Assembly: GCF_000428885.1 (NCBI RefSeq)
Contig: NZ_AUAU01000025.1
Location: 1-47,323 of the forward strand
Source: Geothrix fermentans DSM 14018
GTDB lineage: Bacteria; Acidobacteriota; Holophagae; Holophagales; Holophagaceae
DNA: 47,323 nt
Direction: 5' to 3'
Under the pieces are notes generated by a model. It saw only the letters and a list, made by a program, of their open reading frames with translations, searched no databases and was not told the DNA's origin. The translations under genes and the position numbers were made by a program. Numbering within the stretch: the stretch's first letter is position 1; every line of letters starts with the position of its first letter. This document shows positions 11,200-18,893 of the stretch, one piece after another.

Positions 11200-12531
11200 A
11201 TGATGGGGCATCGTCCGGCGCCCCTCGTGATCCCCCAACGGTACATCATCGCCACCCTCTTCATCGCCGCCATGCTGCTGCTCTTCGCGGTGGTGCAGGC
11301 GCCGCGTCCGGTGACCTCCGGGGGGGTGTCCGCCGTGGAGGTCCCGGCGGTCATGAACCTGGGGAGCTATGAATCCCTGGCGGAGCTGCGGCTGGAGGAC
11401 GGCTGGGCCCCCCGCTTCCAGGGCGCCCTGGACCCGGACCAGTCCGAGCCCTGGCCCTTCGAAGGCGGCTTCGGCACGCCCTGGGAGCCGGCTTCGCCCT
11501 ACCTGGGCGACCAGGGCCTGGCCCTGAACGGCCCCCAGGGGCGCAGCGAGGTCGTGCTGTGGCGGGGGCTCGAGTGGCGGCGCTACCGCTTCGACGCCCC
11601 CCTCGCCTCGGCGCGGCTGGATCCGGCCCGGGGGAACCGCCTGCTGGTCACCCTCCAGATGGGCGACGGCCGCTTCGAAACCCGGCTGCTGGAGGTGCCC
11701 GAGGGCCGCGTGATCTGGTCCACGGAGTCCGGCCCCTGGAGCCGCTTCAGCTGGGATGGGAAGGCGGTCCTGCTGGGCTTCTTCGAGAAGGCCGAGCCCC
11801 GGGGCGAATCCCGCCTGCTGTTGACGGCCCTGTCCCTCGAGGCGGACACCGGCGAGCCCACCCTCGCCGCCTGGGATGAGCCGGGCCTCCCGCCGCCGCC
11901 CCGGGGCCTGGCCACGAAGCCCGAGGCGCTGTCCGACGACGGCCGGGACCTGCCGGGCGCCCGCCTGGAGCTGCCTTGGCATGCGGGAGACCGCTTCTGG
12001 TTCCCCCGGGGGGATCGCCTGTGGCACGGGGGCGTGCTGGGCTGGTCGGCCTGGAGCCTCCTGGGCGGCCGGTGGCGCCGCGCCGCCGCGGGTCCGGGGC
12101 TCCTGACGGCCCAGCCCCCCCAGCGCATGGCCCTGGCGGCGCCCCTGCCGGAGGAGGGCATGGCGAGGCGCACCAGCCCCGTGGATGCGGTGGCATGGGC
12201 CCCGGTGGCCGCGGGCGCGCTGCCCTGGCCCGCCTGGGATCCGGCCTGGGCGTGGCGGGAGAATGGCGCTTTCGATGCGTGGGACCAGCGCTGGAACGAA
12301 AGCGCCCTGCCGCCGGAGCGCCAGCGTCAGGCGCTCATCGAGGCCTACCGTCCGGAGTGGCGCGCCGCCACGAACCTGCGGGCCTCCGTGAAGGGGTGGC
12401 TGCCGGGCGGACCCGAGGTGGCCCTTCGCGAGCCGCTGGGTGCCGCATGGATCTGGGTGGGGGATCGCGTGCTGCTGGTCCGCCTGGTGGAGGCCGAACG
12501 GGTACGGCTCTTGAAGAAGCTGCTGCGGTAG
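11200..12531 (+). CDS. Membrane-anchored protein of unknown function
   Basis: 443 aa, not recognised. It begins MMGHRPAPLV and has one clear hydrophobic segment (about residues 17-36, LFIAAMLLLFAVVQA), read as a signal anchor. The rest is soluble, Trp- and Pro-rich, with repeated beta-strand-like blocks (EVVLWRGLEWRRYRF, WSRFSWDGKAVLLGFF), which suggests an extracytoplasmic beta-rich or propeller-like fold. The last third contains a helical DAWDQRWNE segment and ends in a basic tail (RVRLLKKLLR). Two adjacent ATGs (11200, 11203) are possible starts. The promoter must overlap the divergent CYTH gene, because the two starts are 22 bp apart. Confidence 0.75.
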   Translation: MMGHRPAPLVIPQRYIIATLFIAAMLLLFAVVQAPRPVTSGGVSAVEVPAVMNLGSYESLAELRLEDGWAPRFQGALDPDQSEPWPFEGGFGTPWEPASPYLGDQGLALNGPQGRSEVVLWRGLEWRRYRFDAPLASARLDPARGNRLLVTLQMGDGRFETRLLEVPEGRVIWSTESGPWSRFSWDGKAVLLGFFEKAEPRGESRLLLTALSLEADTGEPTLAAWDEPGLPPPPRGLATKPEALSDDGRDLPGARLELPWHAGDRFWFPRGDRLWHGGVLGWSAWSLLGGRWRRAAAGPGLLTAQPPQRMALAAPLPEEGMARRTSPVDAVAWAPVAAGALPWPAWDPAWAWRENGAFDAWDQRWNESALPPERQRQALIEAYRPEWRAATNLRASVKGWLPGGPEVALREPLGAAWIWVGDRVLLVRLVEAERVRLLKKLLR

Positions 12532-12640
12532 GTCGGATTCACGACACCGGCCGGCCCATTCCCTTAGGCTGGAAATGCACATTTCTGGTAGCGTTGTGCC
12601 CAGCCACTCTTTCTTCCTCCCGGCCTCCCGAGGTACCCAG

Positions 12641-14017
12641 ATGCCCCGCCTCCTCCTCGTGGACGACAACCCCAGCATCCACCGCATCGCCGAATCCCTC
12701 CTCGCCCCCACGGATGTGGACTTGGTGTGCGTGGATTCCGCGGCCGAGGCCCTGGACCGCTTCGGGCGGGGGGAGCACTTCGACGTGGCCCTGGTGGACA
12801 CGGCCATGCCGGGCATGGATGGCTGGACCCTGCTGGCCCGCCTGCGGGAGATGGAAGCCACGGCCCGCCTGCCCATCGCCCTGATGGCCGGCGTGCTGGA
12901 CCCTGTGGATCCCACCCGGCTCGCCCAGGCGCCCATCCAGGGCTTCCTGAAAAAGCCCATCGAGCTCCGCGAGCTGGGGGACCGCGTGCGGGCACTCCTT
13001 GCCTCCGCGCCACCGGCCCCCGAACCCCTGGCCGCACCGGCCGTGTTCGAGATCCCCCCCGCCCCCCTGGCCTCACCGGCCGTGTTTGAGATCCCCGCCC
13101 CGCCCGCTGCTCCGCCGGTCTTCGCCTTCCCGCCTCCGGCCCCGGAGCTCGAGGCCCCGCGGACCTTCGAAGCGCCCTTCGCCCCCCTGGACCTGGCACC
13201 TCCCCCCGCGCCCGCGGCCCTGGAGGACGACCTGCTGGTACTCACGGCCGAGGATGTCTGGCCCGAGGAGGCCCCGGAAGCCGTCGCCGCCCCTGCGGAA
13301 ATCCAGGTCCCGGGCCTTCCCCCGCTGGCCACGGCCGAGGTCCACCTGGAGCTGGAGGAGCTGGACCTGGAGGGCCTGCAGGATCTCGCGCCCCAGGCCC
13401 CGGCCGCAGTACCGACCGCCATCCCGGCCGCCAATCCGGCCTTGGACCTGTTGCCCCCGGCCCCCCTCGACGTCCCCCCTGCCTACACCCTCACCCACGA
13501 GCTGCCCCCCCTGCCGCCCCCGGCGGCGGAGGCCCTGGCCGAGGAGAGCCTCTCCTTCAGCGGCCTCGAGTCCCTCGACGAGCTGGGCGGGGCCCTCGAG
13601 CTGCCGCCGCTGCCGGAGCCGCCCGCCGCGGCGGAGGGGCACCCGGTCCTCCCGGCGGCCCTGCCTGCCGCCTTCGCGGAACCCCTCGAGGCGGCCCATG
13701 CGACGCCACCCCCGGTGATCGCTCCGGCGATCTCCATTCCCGAGCCCATCGCCCCCGCGCCTGTCCCGCCGGAACCCATCCCCATGGTCGCGCTGGCTGC
13801 GCCCATCGCGGCGGCCATCCCTGCCGTCCTCGGTCAGCCCCCTGCCGCGCCCGGTCAGGCAGCCGAGATGGATCCTGCGCAGATCCAGGCACTTCTGGCC
13901 GACTCCCAGCTGATGGATGCCCTGGTGAAGGCCGTGGTGGCCCGCATGGGCGATCAGGTGGTCCGCGAAATCGCGTGGGAAATCATGCCGGAGTTGGCGG
14001 GGAAATTGCAAAAATAA
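12641..14017 (+). CDS. Response regulator with long Pro/Ala-rich linker and conserved C-terminal helix
   Basis: 458 aa. Receiver domain at 1-120: acidic pair Asp8/Asp9, phospho-acceptor Asp53 (ALVDTAMPGMDGW), conserved Lys105 in FLKKPIE. The usual switch Thr/Ser is Ala83 (LMAGVLDP), a pattern I recall from gliding or pilus-associated regulators whose sequence runs LAGAFEP. Residues about 125-405 are a low-complexity Pro/Ala/Glu linker. The last 45 residues (QIQALLADSQLMDALVKAVV, then REIAWEIMPELA) form a distinct amphipathic helical tail, probably a docking element. There is no DNA-binding domain, so it should act by protein contacts. ATG 12641 is chosen over upstream codons because the receiver starts there, with a GAGGT motif upstream. 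Confidence 0.88.
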   Translation: MPRLLLVDDNPSIHRIAESLLAPTDVDLVCVDSAAEALDRFGRGEHFDVALVDTAMPGMDGWTLLARLREMEATARLPIALMAGVLDPVDPTRLAQAPIQGFLKKPIELRELGDRVRALLASAPPAPEPLAAPAVFEIPPAPLASPAVFEIPAPPAAPPVFAFPPPAPELEAPRTFEAPFAPLDLAPPPAPAALEDDLLVLTAEDVWPEEAPEAVAAPAEIQVPGLPPLATAEVHLELEELDLEGLQDLAPQAPAAVPTAIPAANPALDLLPPAPLDVPPAYTLTHELPPLPPPAAEALAEESLSFSGLESLDELGGALELPPLPEPPAAAEGHPVLPAALPAAFAEPLEAAHATPPPVIAPAISIPEPIAPAPVPPEPIPMVALAAPIAAAIPAVLGQPPAAPGQAAEMDPAQIQALLADSQLMDALVKAVVARMGDQVVREIAWEIMPELAGKLQK

Positions 14018-14059
14018 GCCCATGACCCGCCCCGCATCCCCGTCCTCCAGGCCCCTCCC

Positions 14060-14704
14060 ATGATCACCGGCTACAACACCGATGTCCGCCACGGGAACCG
14101 GGTCTACCACGTGCAGACCGAGGACAAGGGCGTCTCGAACCCCAAGATCGAGACCCTCATCTACGTGGGCGGCGAGATCCTCGACAGCTACCGCTCCTCC
14201 TACGAGGACCTGACCGCCGCGCCCCCGGTGTCCGACGGGGCCATCCAGGGCCGCATGGACGAGCAGCACCGGGCGGTCATCCGCGACATCAAGAACGGGA
14301 AGTACGACCAGACGCCGCCGGACCTGCTGGAGCAGCAGGCCTTCAACGACCGGCCCCTGGACCAGGCCATCCTGGAGTTCCTCCAGCTGGAGGGCGATGT
14401 GGACACCCTGGAGCTGGTGCTGGACCAGCCCCTGAAGCCCGCCTTCGGCGAGCCCTTCCGGGTGCACGTGCGGGCTCGCCTCTGCCAGAGCCAGAGCCCC
14501 GTGGCCGATGCCGAGGTCACGGTGAAGCTCGTGTCCAGCCTGAAGAAGGCCACCAGCCTCCTGACGGGGCGCACAGGGAGCGACGGCAACTTCGCCGGTG
14601 AGGTGCGGCTGCCGCCCAGCCAGCCCGGCCAGTGCGCCGTGGTGGTGAGCTGCGCCAGCGACCAGGGCTTCGATGAGGTGAAGGCCACCGTGGTGGCCCT
14701 GTAG
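14060..14704 (+). CDS. Conserved hypothetical protein with C-terminal Ig/CARDB-like domain
   Basis: 214 aa, no signal peptide. The N-terminus (MITGYNTDVRHGNRVYHVQT) followed by KIETLIYVGGEILDSYRSSY resembles a family of short proteins I associate with deltaproteobacterial and acidobacterial genomes; no function is known to me. The C-terminal 90 residues (LVLDQPLKPAFGEPFRVHVR onward, then a GRTGSDGNFAGEVRLPPS turn) look like a beta-sandwich of the carboxypeptidase-regulatory or Ig type. It follows the response regulator by 42 bp on the same strand, so the two may be co-transcribed and act together. Confidence 0.75.
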   Translation: MITGYNTDVRHGNRVYHVQTEDKGVSNPKIETLIYVGGEILDSYRSSYEDLTAAPPVSDGAIQGRMDEQHRAVIRDIKNGKYDQTPPDLLEQQAFNDRPLDQAILEFLQLEGDVDTLELVLDQPLKPAFGEPFRVHVRARLCQSQSPVADAEVTVKLVSSLKKATSLLTGRTGSDGNFAGEVRLPPSQPGQCAVVVSCASDQGFDEVKATVVAL

Positions 14705-14716
14705 GGCGGTCCTGCC

Positions 14717-15649
14717 TCAGGCCGGATGGTCGGGATCCCACTGCCGGCGCAGGCGGTGCAGCAGGAGCCGGATCTCCAGGAACAGGGGGCGGGCGGCCAG
14801 GAAGCACAGGAAGCCCGCCAGGGGCACCGTGACCTTGAAGCCGATGTGGCGGAACCCGAGCGCCCCGGACACGCCGCCGACGATGAAGGAGGCCAGGATC
14901 AGCAGCAGCAGCGTGAGCTTCTGGCGGTTGGCGACGATGCGCTCCCGGCCGTGGCGGTGGTGGACGTTCACGTAGGTGAGGCGGCTCAGCTCGATGCCGA
15001 TGTCCGTGACCGTGCCCGTGAGGTGCGTGGTGCGCACGGCGGCGCCGGAGATGATGGATGTGACCGTGTTGTGCATGCCCATGATGAAGCAGAGCAGCAT
15101 GACGGTGCTGGGCAGCGTGAAGCGGATCTCCTGCTGCAGGCGGTTCCCCATGAGCCCGAAGACCATCATCAGCACGGCCTCGATCACGAGGGTCAGCGCG
15201 TAGCGGCTGCGCATGCGCCGGCGCTGGCCGAAGCTGATCAGGGTGGTGCAGATGAAGGCCCCCGCCAGGAAGCTGAGCATCATGGCCAGGGCCGCCAAGG
15301 CCGTGGTGAGGTCGCCGTCGGCCAGCTCGTCGGCCATGGAGGAGACCACGCCGGTGACATGCGACGTATAGTGGCTCACGGCCAGGAAGCCGCCGGCGTT
15401 CACGGCCCCGGCCACGAAGGCCATGGCCCAGGCCAGCTGGCGGTTCAGGCTTTCGGAGCGGAGGCCCCCCTCGCGCACCAGGAGCTTCTCCTGGATGGGC
15501 AGGGTGGCCAGGGCCGTCTCCACGGCCGTCTGCAGCTGGTGGCCGGACAGACGGGTCCTCAGCAGCCGCCGGAGATAGCGGCCCGCGATCAGCTGGAGGT
15601 AGCGGGGAATGCGGCGCATGGAGGGCGAAGTCCCATCCCAGTTAACCAT
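14717..15649 (-). CDS. DUF1275 (YoaK-family) membrane protein
   Basis: 310 aa. The core (about residues 85-310) has about six membrane spans with family landmarks: AFVAGAVNAGGFLAVSHYTSH, VTGVVSSMADELADGD, MGMHNTVTSIISG, RTTHLTGTVTDIGIELSR. The biochemical role of the family is unknown. An extra N-terminal segment of about 70 residues (ending near VREGGLRSESLNRQ) is not part of the usual domain. Start ATG 15649 is tentative; ATG 15619 would shorten it by ten residues and neither has a strong ribosome binding site. It converges on the preceding gene (12 bp between stops) and diverges from the asparaginase gene. Confidence 0.88.
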   Translation of the reverse strand: MVNWDGTSPSMRRIPRYLQLIAGRYLRRLLRTRLSGHQLQTAVETALATLPIQEKLLVREGGLRSESLNRQLAWAMAFVAGAVNAGGFLAVSHYTSHVTGVVSSMADELADGDLTTALAALAMMLSFLAGAFICTTLISFGQRRRMRSRYALTLVIEAVLMMVFGLMGNRLQQEIRFTLPSTVMLLCFIMGMHNTVTSIISGAAVRTTHLTGTVTDIGIELSRLTYVNVHHRHGRERIVANRQKLTLLLLILASFIVGGVSGALGFRHIGFKVTVPLAGFLCFLAARPLFLEIRLLLHRLRRQWDPDHPA

Positions 15650-15715
15650 CCGGAGGCCCCGGCGGGCCAGCGGCGCCGATGGAGATGGAGGGCCCGTTTC
15701 GATTAGGGTGGAAGC

Positions 15716-16723
15716 ATGCGGACGATCCTCCTCCTCCACACGGGCGGCACCCTCGGCATGATGCCCAGCGGCGAGCCCGCCTCCCTGGCCCCGGGGCGCT
15801 TCCTGGACCACCTGCTGGAGCAGGTGCCCGAGCTGGGCCAGATGGCGCGCCTCTCCGTGGAGGTGCCCTTCAACCAGGATTCCTCCTGCCTGGAGCCCGG
15901 GCACATCCTCCTCCTGGCCTCGCGGGTGCGCGCGGCGGCCCAGGCCTTCGACGGCTTCGTCATCATCCACGGCACGGACACCATGGCCTTCACGGCCTCC
16001 TGCCTGGGCTTCCTCCTGGCGGACCTGGGCAAGCCCGTGGTGCTCACGGGCAGCCAGAGGCCCCTCGCCTTCGTCCGCAGCGACGCCCGCAGCAACCTCG
16101 TCAACGCCGTGGACCTGGCCTGCCGCGGCATCCCCGAGGTGGGCATCTGCTTCGGCACCCACTGGATCCGCGGCGTGGCCGCGGACAAGCTGAGCGTCCA
16201 CCAGTTCGAGGCCTTCCAGAGCCCCAACCTGCCGCCCCTGGCGGAGATCGGCGCGGAGATCCTCCTCCATCCCGAGGTGGGCCAGTTCGTCCGCCAGGTG
16301 CCGCCGGGCCTCGGCGACCGGCTGGACCTGGCCATCCACACCCAGACGCCCCACCCCGGCATGGCCTGGAGCCCGGCTCCGGCCCAGGCGCGGGCCATGC
16401 TGATCCAGGCCTTCGGCGCCGGCAACCTGCCCATGGACCGGGAGGACCTCCGGGGCGCACTGGAGGATGCGCGGCGGCGGCGCCTGCCCGTGGTGGTCAT
16501 CTCCCAGTGCCCCTACGGCGGCGTGGACCTCTCCGCCTACGAGCTGGGCCGCCGCATCGAGTCCATGGGCGCCATCTCCGGCGGCCTGCACACCCGCTGG
16601 GCGGCCCTGGCGAAGCTCGGCCTCGTGCTGGGCGCCGGCGGCGGCATCGACGAGGTGCGGGAGGCCTTCCGGGTACGGTGGGCGGGGGAGCCCATGCAAG
16701 AGGGGGCGTGGTCGCAGGTCTGA
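15716..16723 (+). CDS. ansA: L-asparaginase, type I
   Basis: Hydrolyses asparagine to aspartate and ammonia. 335 aa without a signal peptide, hence probably the cytoplasmic type. First signature: LLLHTGGTLGM, with nucleophile candidate Thr12. Second signature: IIHGTDTMAFTAS, with Thr87-Asp88. A TGSQRPL motif follows near residue 112. The C-terminal domain has the usual ISQCPYGGV stretch. The last 12 codons and stop are echoed in the intergenic region downstream (16807-16845). Confidence 0.93.
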   Translation: MRTILLLHTGGTLGMMPSGEPASLAPGRFLDHLLEQVPELGQMARLSVEVPFNQDSSCLEPGHILLLASRVRAAAQAFDGFVIIHGTDTMAFTASCLGFLLADLGKPVVLTGSQRPLAFVRSDARSNLVNAVDLACRGIPEVGICFGTHWIRGVAADKLSVHQFEAFQSPNLPPLAEIGAEILLHPEVGQFVRQVPPGLGDRLDLAIHTQTPHPGMAWSPAPAQARAMLIQAFGAGNLPMDREDLRGALEDARRRRLPVVVISQCPYGGVDLSAYELGRRIESMGAISGGLHTRWAALAKLGLVLGAGGGIDEVREAFRVRWAGEPMQEGAWSQV

Positions 16724-16897
16724 GGGCGCGTGATTCCCTCCTCGCCGGGGGCCGACTCTGGACGCGCCACTGGCGTGTCCTCCGTCACCCGGCGGTCGGG
16801 AGGGCCGGGGAGCCGATGCCGGACGGGGCGTGGTCGCAGGCTTGACGGGCTTTTTGGCCGCAGGCCTTCTCCAAACGCGCCACAGGCGCGTTTGGAG
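16685..16897 (+). repeat. Tandem-like duplication of asparaginase gene tail plus hairpin
   Basis: The last 39 nt of the asparaginase gene (16685-16723) recur at 16807-16845 with 33 identities, including a stop codon; both read GEPM-x-x-GAWSQ-x-stop. Each copy is followed by a GC-rich hairpin with a CGCGCC-type stem: 16760-16780 (GGACGCGCC, loop ACT, GGCGTGTCC) and 16869-16897 (13-bp perfect stem, loop ACA). The unit is therefore gene tail plus hairpin. The second copy has no intact gene in front and looks like a decayed duplicate. Confidence 0.7.
16869..16897 (+). promoter_or_regulatory. Perfect 13-bp hairpin just upstream of serS
   Basis: CTCCAAACGCGCC, loop ACA, GGCGCGTTTGGAG. It ends 35 bp before the serS ATG. 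No T-run follows, so it is not a standard terminator. TAAACT at 16903-16908 could be a -10 element but no convincing -35 is visible. It could terminate, attenuate or shape the serS leader, or simply be the relic hairpin of the duplicated unit. Confidence 0.45.
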
Positions 16898-16932
16898 CTA
16901 GGTAAACTGATGGTTTATTGGGAAATCAAACC

Positions 16933-18201
16933 ATGCTGGACGCCAACCTCCTGCGCAACGACCTCGACGCCGTGGCGGCCCGCCTGGCCGATCGGGGCTA
17001 CACGCTGGACCGGGCGCGCTATCAGGAGCTGGACCAGCGGCGCCGGGCGGCGCTCCAGGAGGCGGAGGCCCTCAAGGCCGAGCGCAACCGCGTGAGCGAC
17101 GAGGTGGGCCGCCTCAAGCGGGCCAAGGAGAACGCCGACCACCTCATCGCCCAGCAGCGGGAGGTGGGCGACCAGCTCAAGGCCCTGGAGGCCGCAGAGC
17201 GCGAGCTCGAGGCTGCCTTCAAGGACTTCCTGGCGGGCATCCCCAACCCGCCCCACGCCAGCGTGCCCGCCGGAAAGGATGAGCATGCCAACGTGGAGAT
17301 CAAGCGCTGGGGCCAGATTCCGGCGATCGAGGCGCCCAAGGACCACGTGGAGCTGGGTACCGCGCTCGGCATCCTGGACCTGGACCGGGCCGCCAAGCTC
17401 AGCGGCGCGCGCTTCGCCGTGCTGAAGGGCCTGGGCGCCAAGCTGGAGCGGGCCCTCATCGCCTTCATGCTCGACCGCCAGACCGCCGCGGGCTACACCG
17501 AAGTGATCCCGCCCTACCTGGTGAACGCCGACAGCATGTACGGCACGGGCCAACTTCCCAAGTTCGAGCAGGACCTCTTCAAGACCTCCCGCGGGGACGG
17601 CGGGGCGCTCTACCTCATCCCCACGGCCGAGGTCCCCGTCACCAACCTCTACCGCGACGAGATCCTGGCTGCGGATGCGCTCCCCCTGCGCCACTGCGCC
17701 TTCACGCCCTGCTTCCGCAGCGAGGCCGGCAGCTACGGCAAGGACACCAAGGGCATCATCCGCCAGCACCAGTTCCACAAAGTGGAGCTGGTGACCTTCG
17801 CCGCCGCCGATGAGGCCGAGGCCGAACTGGAGCGGCTCACGGCCAACGCCGAGGCCATCCTCGAGGCCCTGGGCCTGCCCTACCGCCGCGTGCTGCTCTG
17901 CACGGGCGACATGGGCTTCAGCAGCCAGAAGACCTACGACCTGGAGGTCTGGCTGCCCTCCCAGAACACCTACCGGGAGATCAGCTCCTGCAGCTGGTTC
18001 GGCGACTTCCAGGCCCGCCGTGCCAACATCCGCATGAAGGGCAGAGAGGGCAAGCCCGCCTTCGTGAACACCCTGAACGGCAGCGGCCTCGCCGTGGGCC
18101 GCACCTGGGTGGCCCTCCTGGAGAACTACCAGCAGCCGGACGGCAGCATCGTCGTGCCCGAGGCCCTGCGGCCCTACCTCGGCGCCGAGGTGATCCGCTG
18201 A
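16933..18201 (+). CDS. serS: Seryl-tRNA synthetase
   Basis: Charges tRNA-Ser. 422 aa, normal length. The N-terminal tRNA-binding coiled coil (about residues 1-105, rich in Arg/Glu/Lys) is followed by the class II catalytic core: motif 2 near FTPCFRSEAGSYGKDTKG, then the HQFHKVEL strand, and motif 3 GSGLAVGRTWVALLEN near the C-terminus. ATG 16933 is the likely start, with GGGAA eight bases upstream; a TTG at 16918 is in frame but has no better signal and would add five residues not typical of SerS. Confidence 0.96.
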   Translation: MLDANLLRNDLDAVAARLADRGYTLDRARYQELDQRRRAALQEAEALKAERNRVSDEVGRLKRAKENADHLIAQQREVGDQLKALEAAERELEAAFKDFLAGIPNPPHASVPAGKDEHANVEIKRWGQIPAIEAPKDHVELGTALGILDLDRAAKLSGARFAVLKGLGAKLERALIAFMLDRQTAAGYTEVIPPYLVNADSMYGTGQLPKFEQDLFKTSRGDGGALYLIPTAEVPVTNLYRDEILAADALPLRHCAFTPCFRSEAGSYGKDTKGIIRQHQFHKVELVTFAAADEAEAELERLTANAEAILEALGLPYRRVLLCTGDMGFSSQKTYDLEVWLPSQNTYREISSCSWFGDFQARRANIRMKGREGKPAFVNTLNGSGLAVGRTWVALLENYQQPDGSIVVPEALRPYLGAEVIR

Positions 18202-18230
18202 GGGGCGTTCCCGTCCTTAGCGCTGAAGGC

Positions 18231-18869
18231 TTGCGCCTTCAGCGCATGGGAAGGGATGTGATCAGGGATGCGTCCTTTTCCATCGCTCCGGGCGAAGCCC
18301 TGGGCCTGGTTGGCGCGAGCGGGGCGGGGAAGACCACGCTGCTGCACCTGGTGCTGGGGCTGCTGGAGCCCACGGAAGGACGGATCCTCCTGGAGGGCGA
18401 GCCCTGGTCGCCCCTGCCGGAGCGGGAGCGTCGCCAGCGCCGGCCGCGCATCCAGGCCGTGTTCCAGGATCCCCTCGCCAGCCTGCCGCCCCACCGCACG
18501 GGTTGGGAGATCCTCCAGGAGCCGCTGGAGGTCTGGGGGCGCGGGGCCCCGGCCACCCGCCGCGAGGCGGCTGCCCACATGGCGGCGCGCGTGAAGTTCC
18601 CCGAGCCGGCCCTGGACCAGCGGCCCGCCGCGTGGTCCGGCGGCCTGGCCCAGCGGCTCTGCCTGGCCCGGGCCCTCATGCTGGAACCGGCCCTGCTGGT
18701 GTTGGACGAGCCCTTCTCGGCCCTGGACCCCACCCTGGCCGGCCACCTGCTGGCCCTGCTGCTGGACCTCAAGGCCGAAGGCACGGCCCTGCTGATGGCC
18801 AGCCACGACGGGGCGGCCGTGGAGACCCTGTGCGATCGGGTGGTGGAGCTGTCAGCTGTCAGTAACTGA
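18231..18869 (+). CDS. Orphan ABC transporter ATPase (oligopeptide/nickel-type), unusual start
   Basis: 212 aa from TTG 18231. Walker A GASGAGKTT, Q-loop VFQDPLASL, signature WSGGLAQRLCLARAL (LSGGQ variant), Walker B LLVLDEPFSALD and switch His in SHD are all present. The closest style is the DppF/NikE group. No permease or binding protein lies nearby. In-frame sequence upstream of TTG (codons from 18213, VLSAEG) reads like the normal first strand of this family, but that stretch has no ATG, GTG or TTG, so the true start may be lost; ATG 18246 would cut the first strand. The last residues (ELSAVSN) are encoded by a heptamer repeat (18848-18888). Confidence 0.75.
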   Translation: MRLQRMGRDVIRDASFSIAPGEALGLVGASGAGKTTLLHLVLGLLEPTEGRILLEGEPWSPLPERERRQRRPRIQAVFQDPLASLPPHRTGWEILQEPLEVWGRGAPATRREAAAHMAARVKFPEPALDQRPAAWSGGLAQRLCLARALMLEPALLVLDEPFSALDPTLAGHLLALLLDLKAEGTALLMASHDGAAVETLCDRVVELSAVSN

Positions 18870-18888
18870 TAGCCGATAGCCGATAGCC
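18848..18888. repeat. Family C heptamer repeats in inverted arrangement
   Basis: Two AGCTGTC units on the left and three GATAGCC-type units on the right. The right units are the reverse complement of the TATCGGC units seen at 43721-43790, so the site is a small inverted pair around a TAACTGATAG centre. It provides the 3' end and stop codon of the ABC ATPase gene and fills the 24-bp gap to the convergent chaperone gene. Confidence 0.7.
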
Positions 18889-18893
18889 AGGAG

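Noticed and set aside
16918-16932. TTG 16918 as the serS start
   Set aside because: ATG 16933 has GGGAA at good spacing and gives the usual SerS N-terminus.
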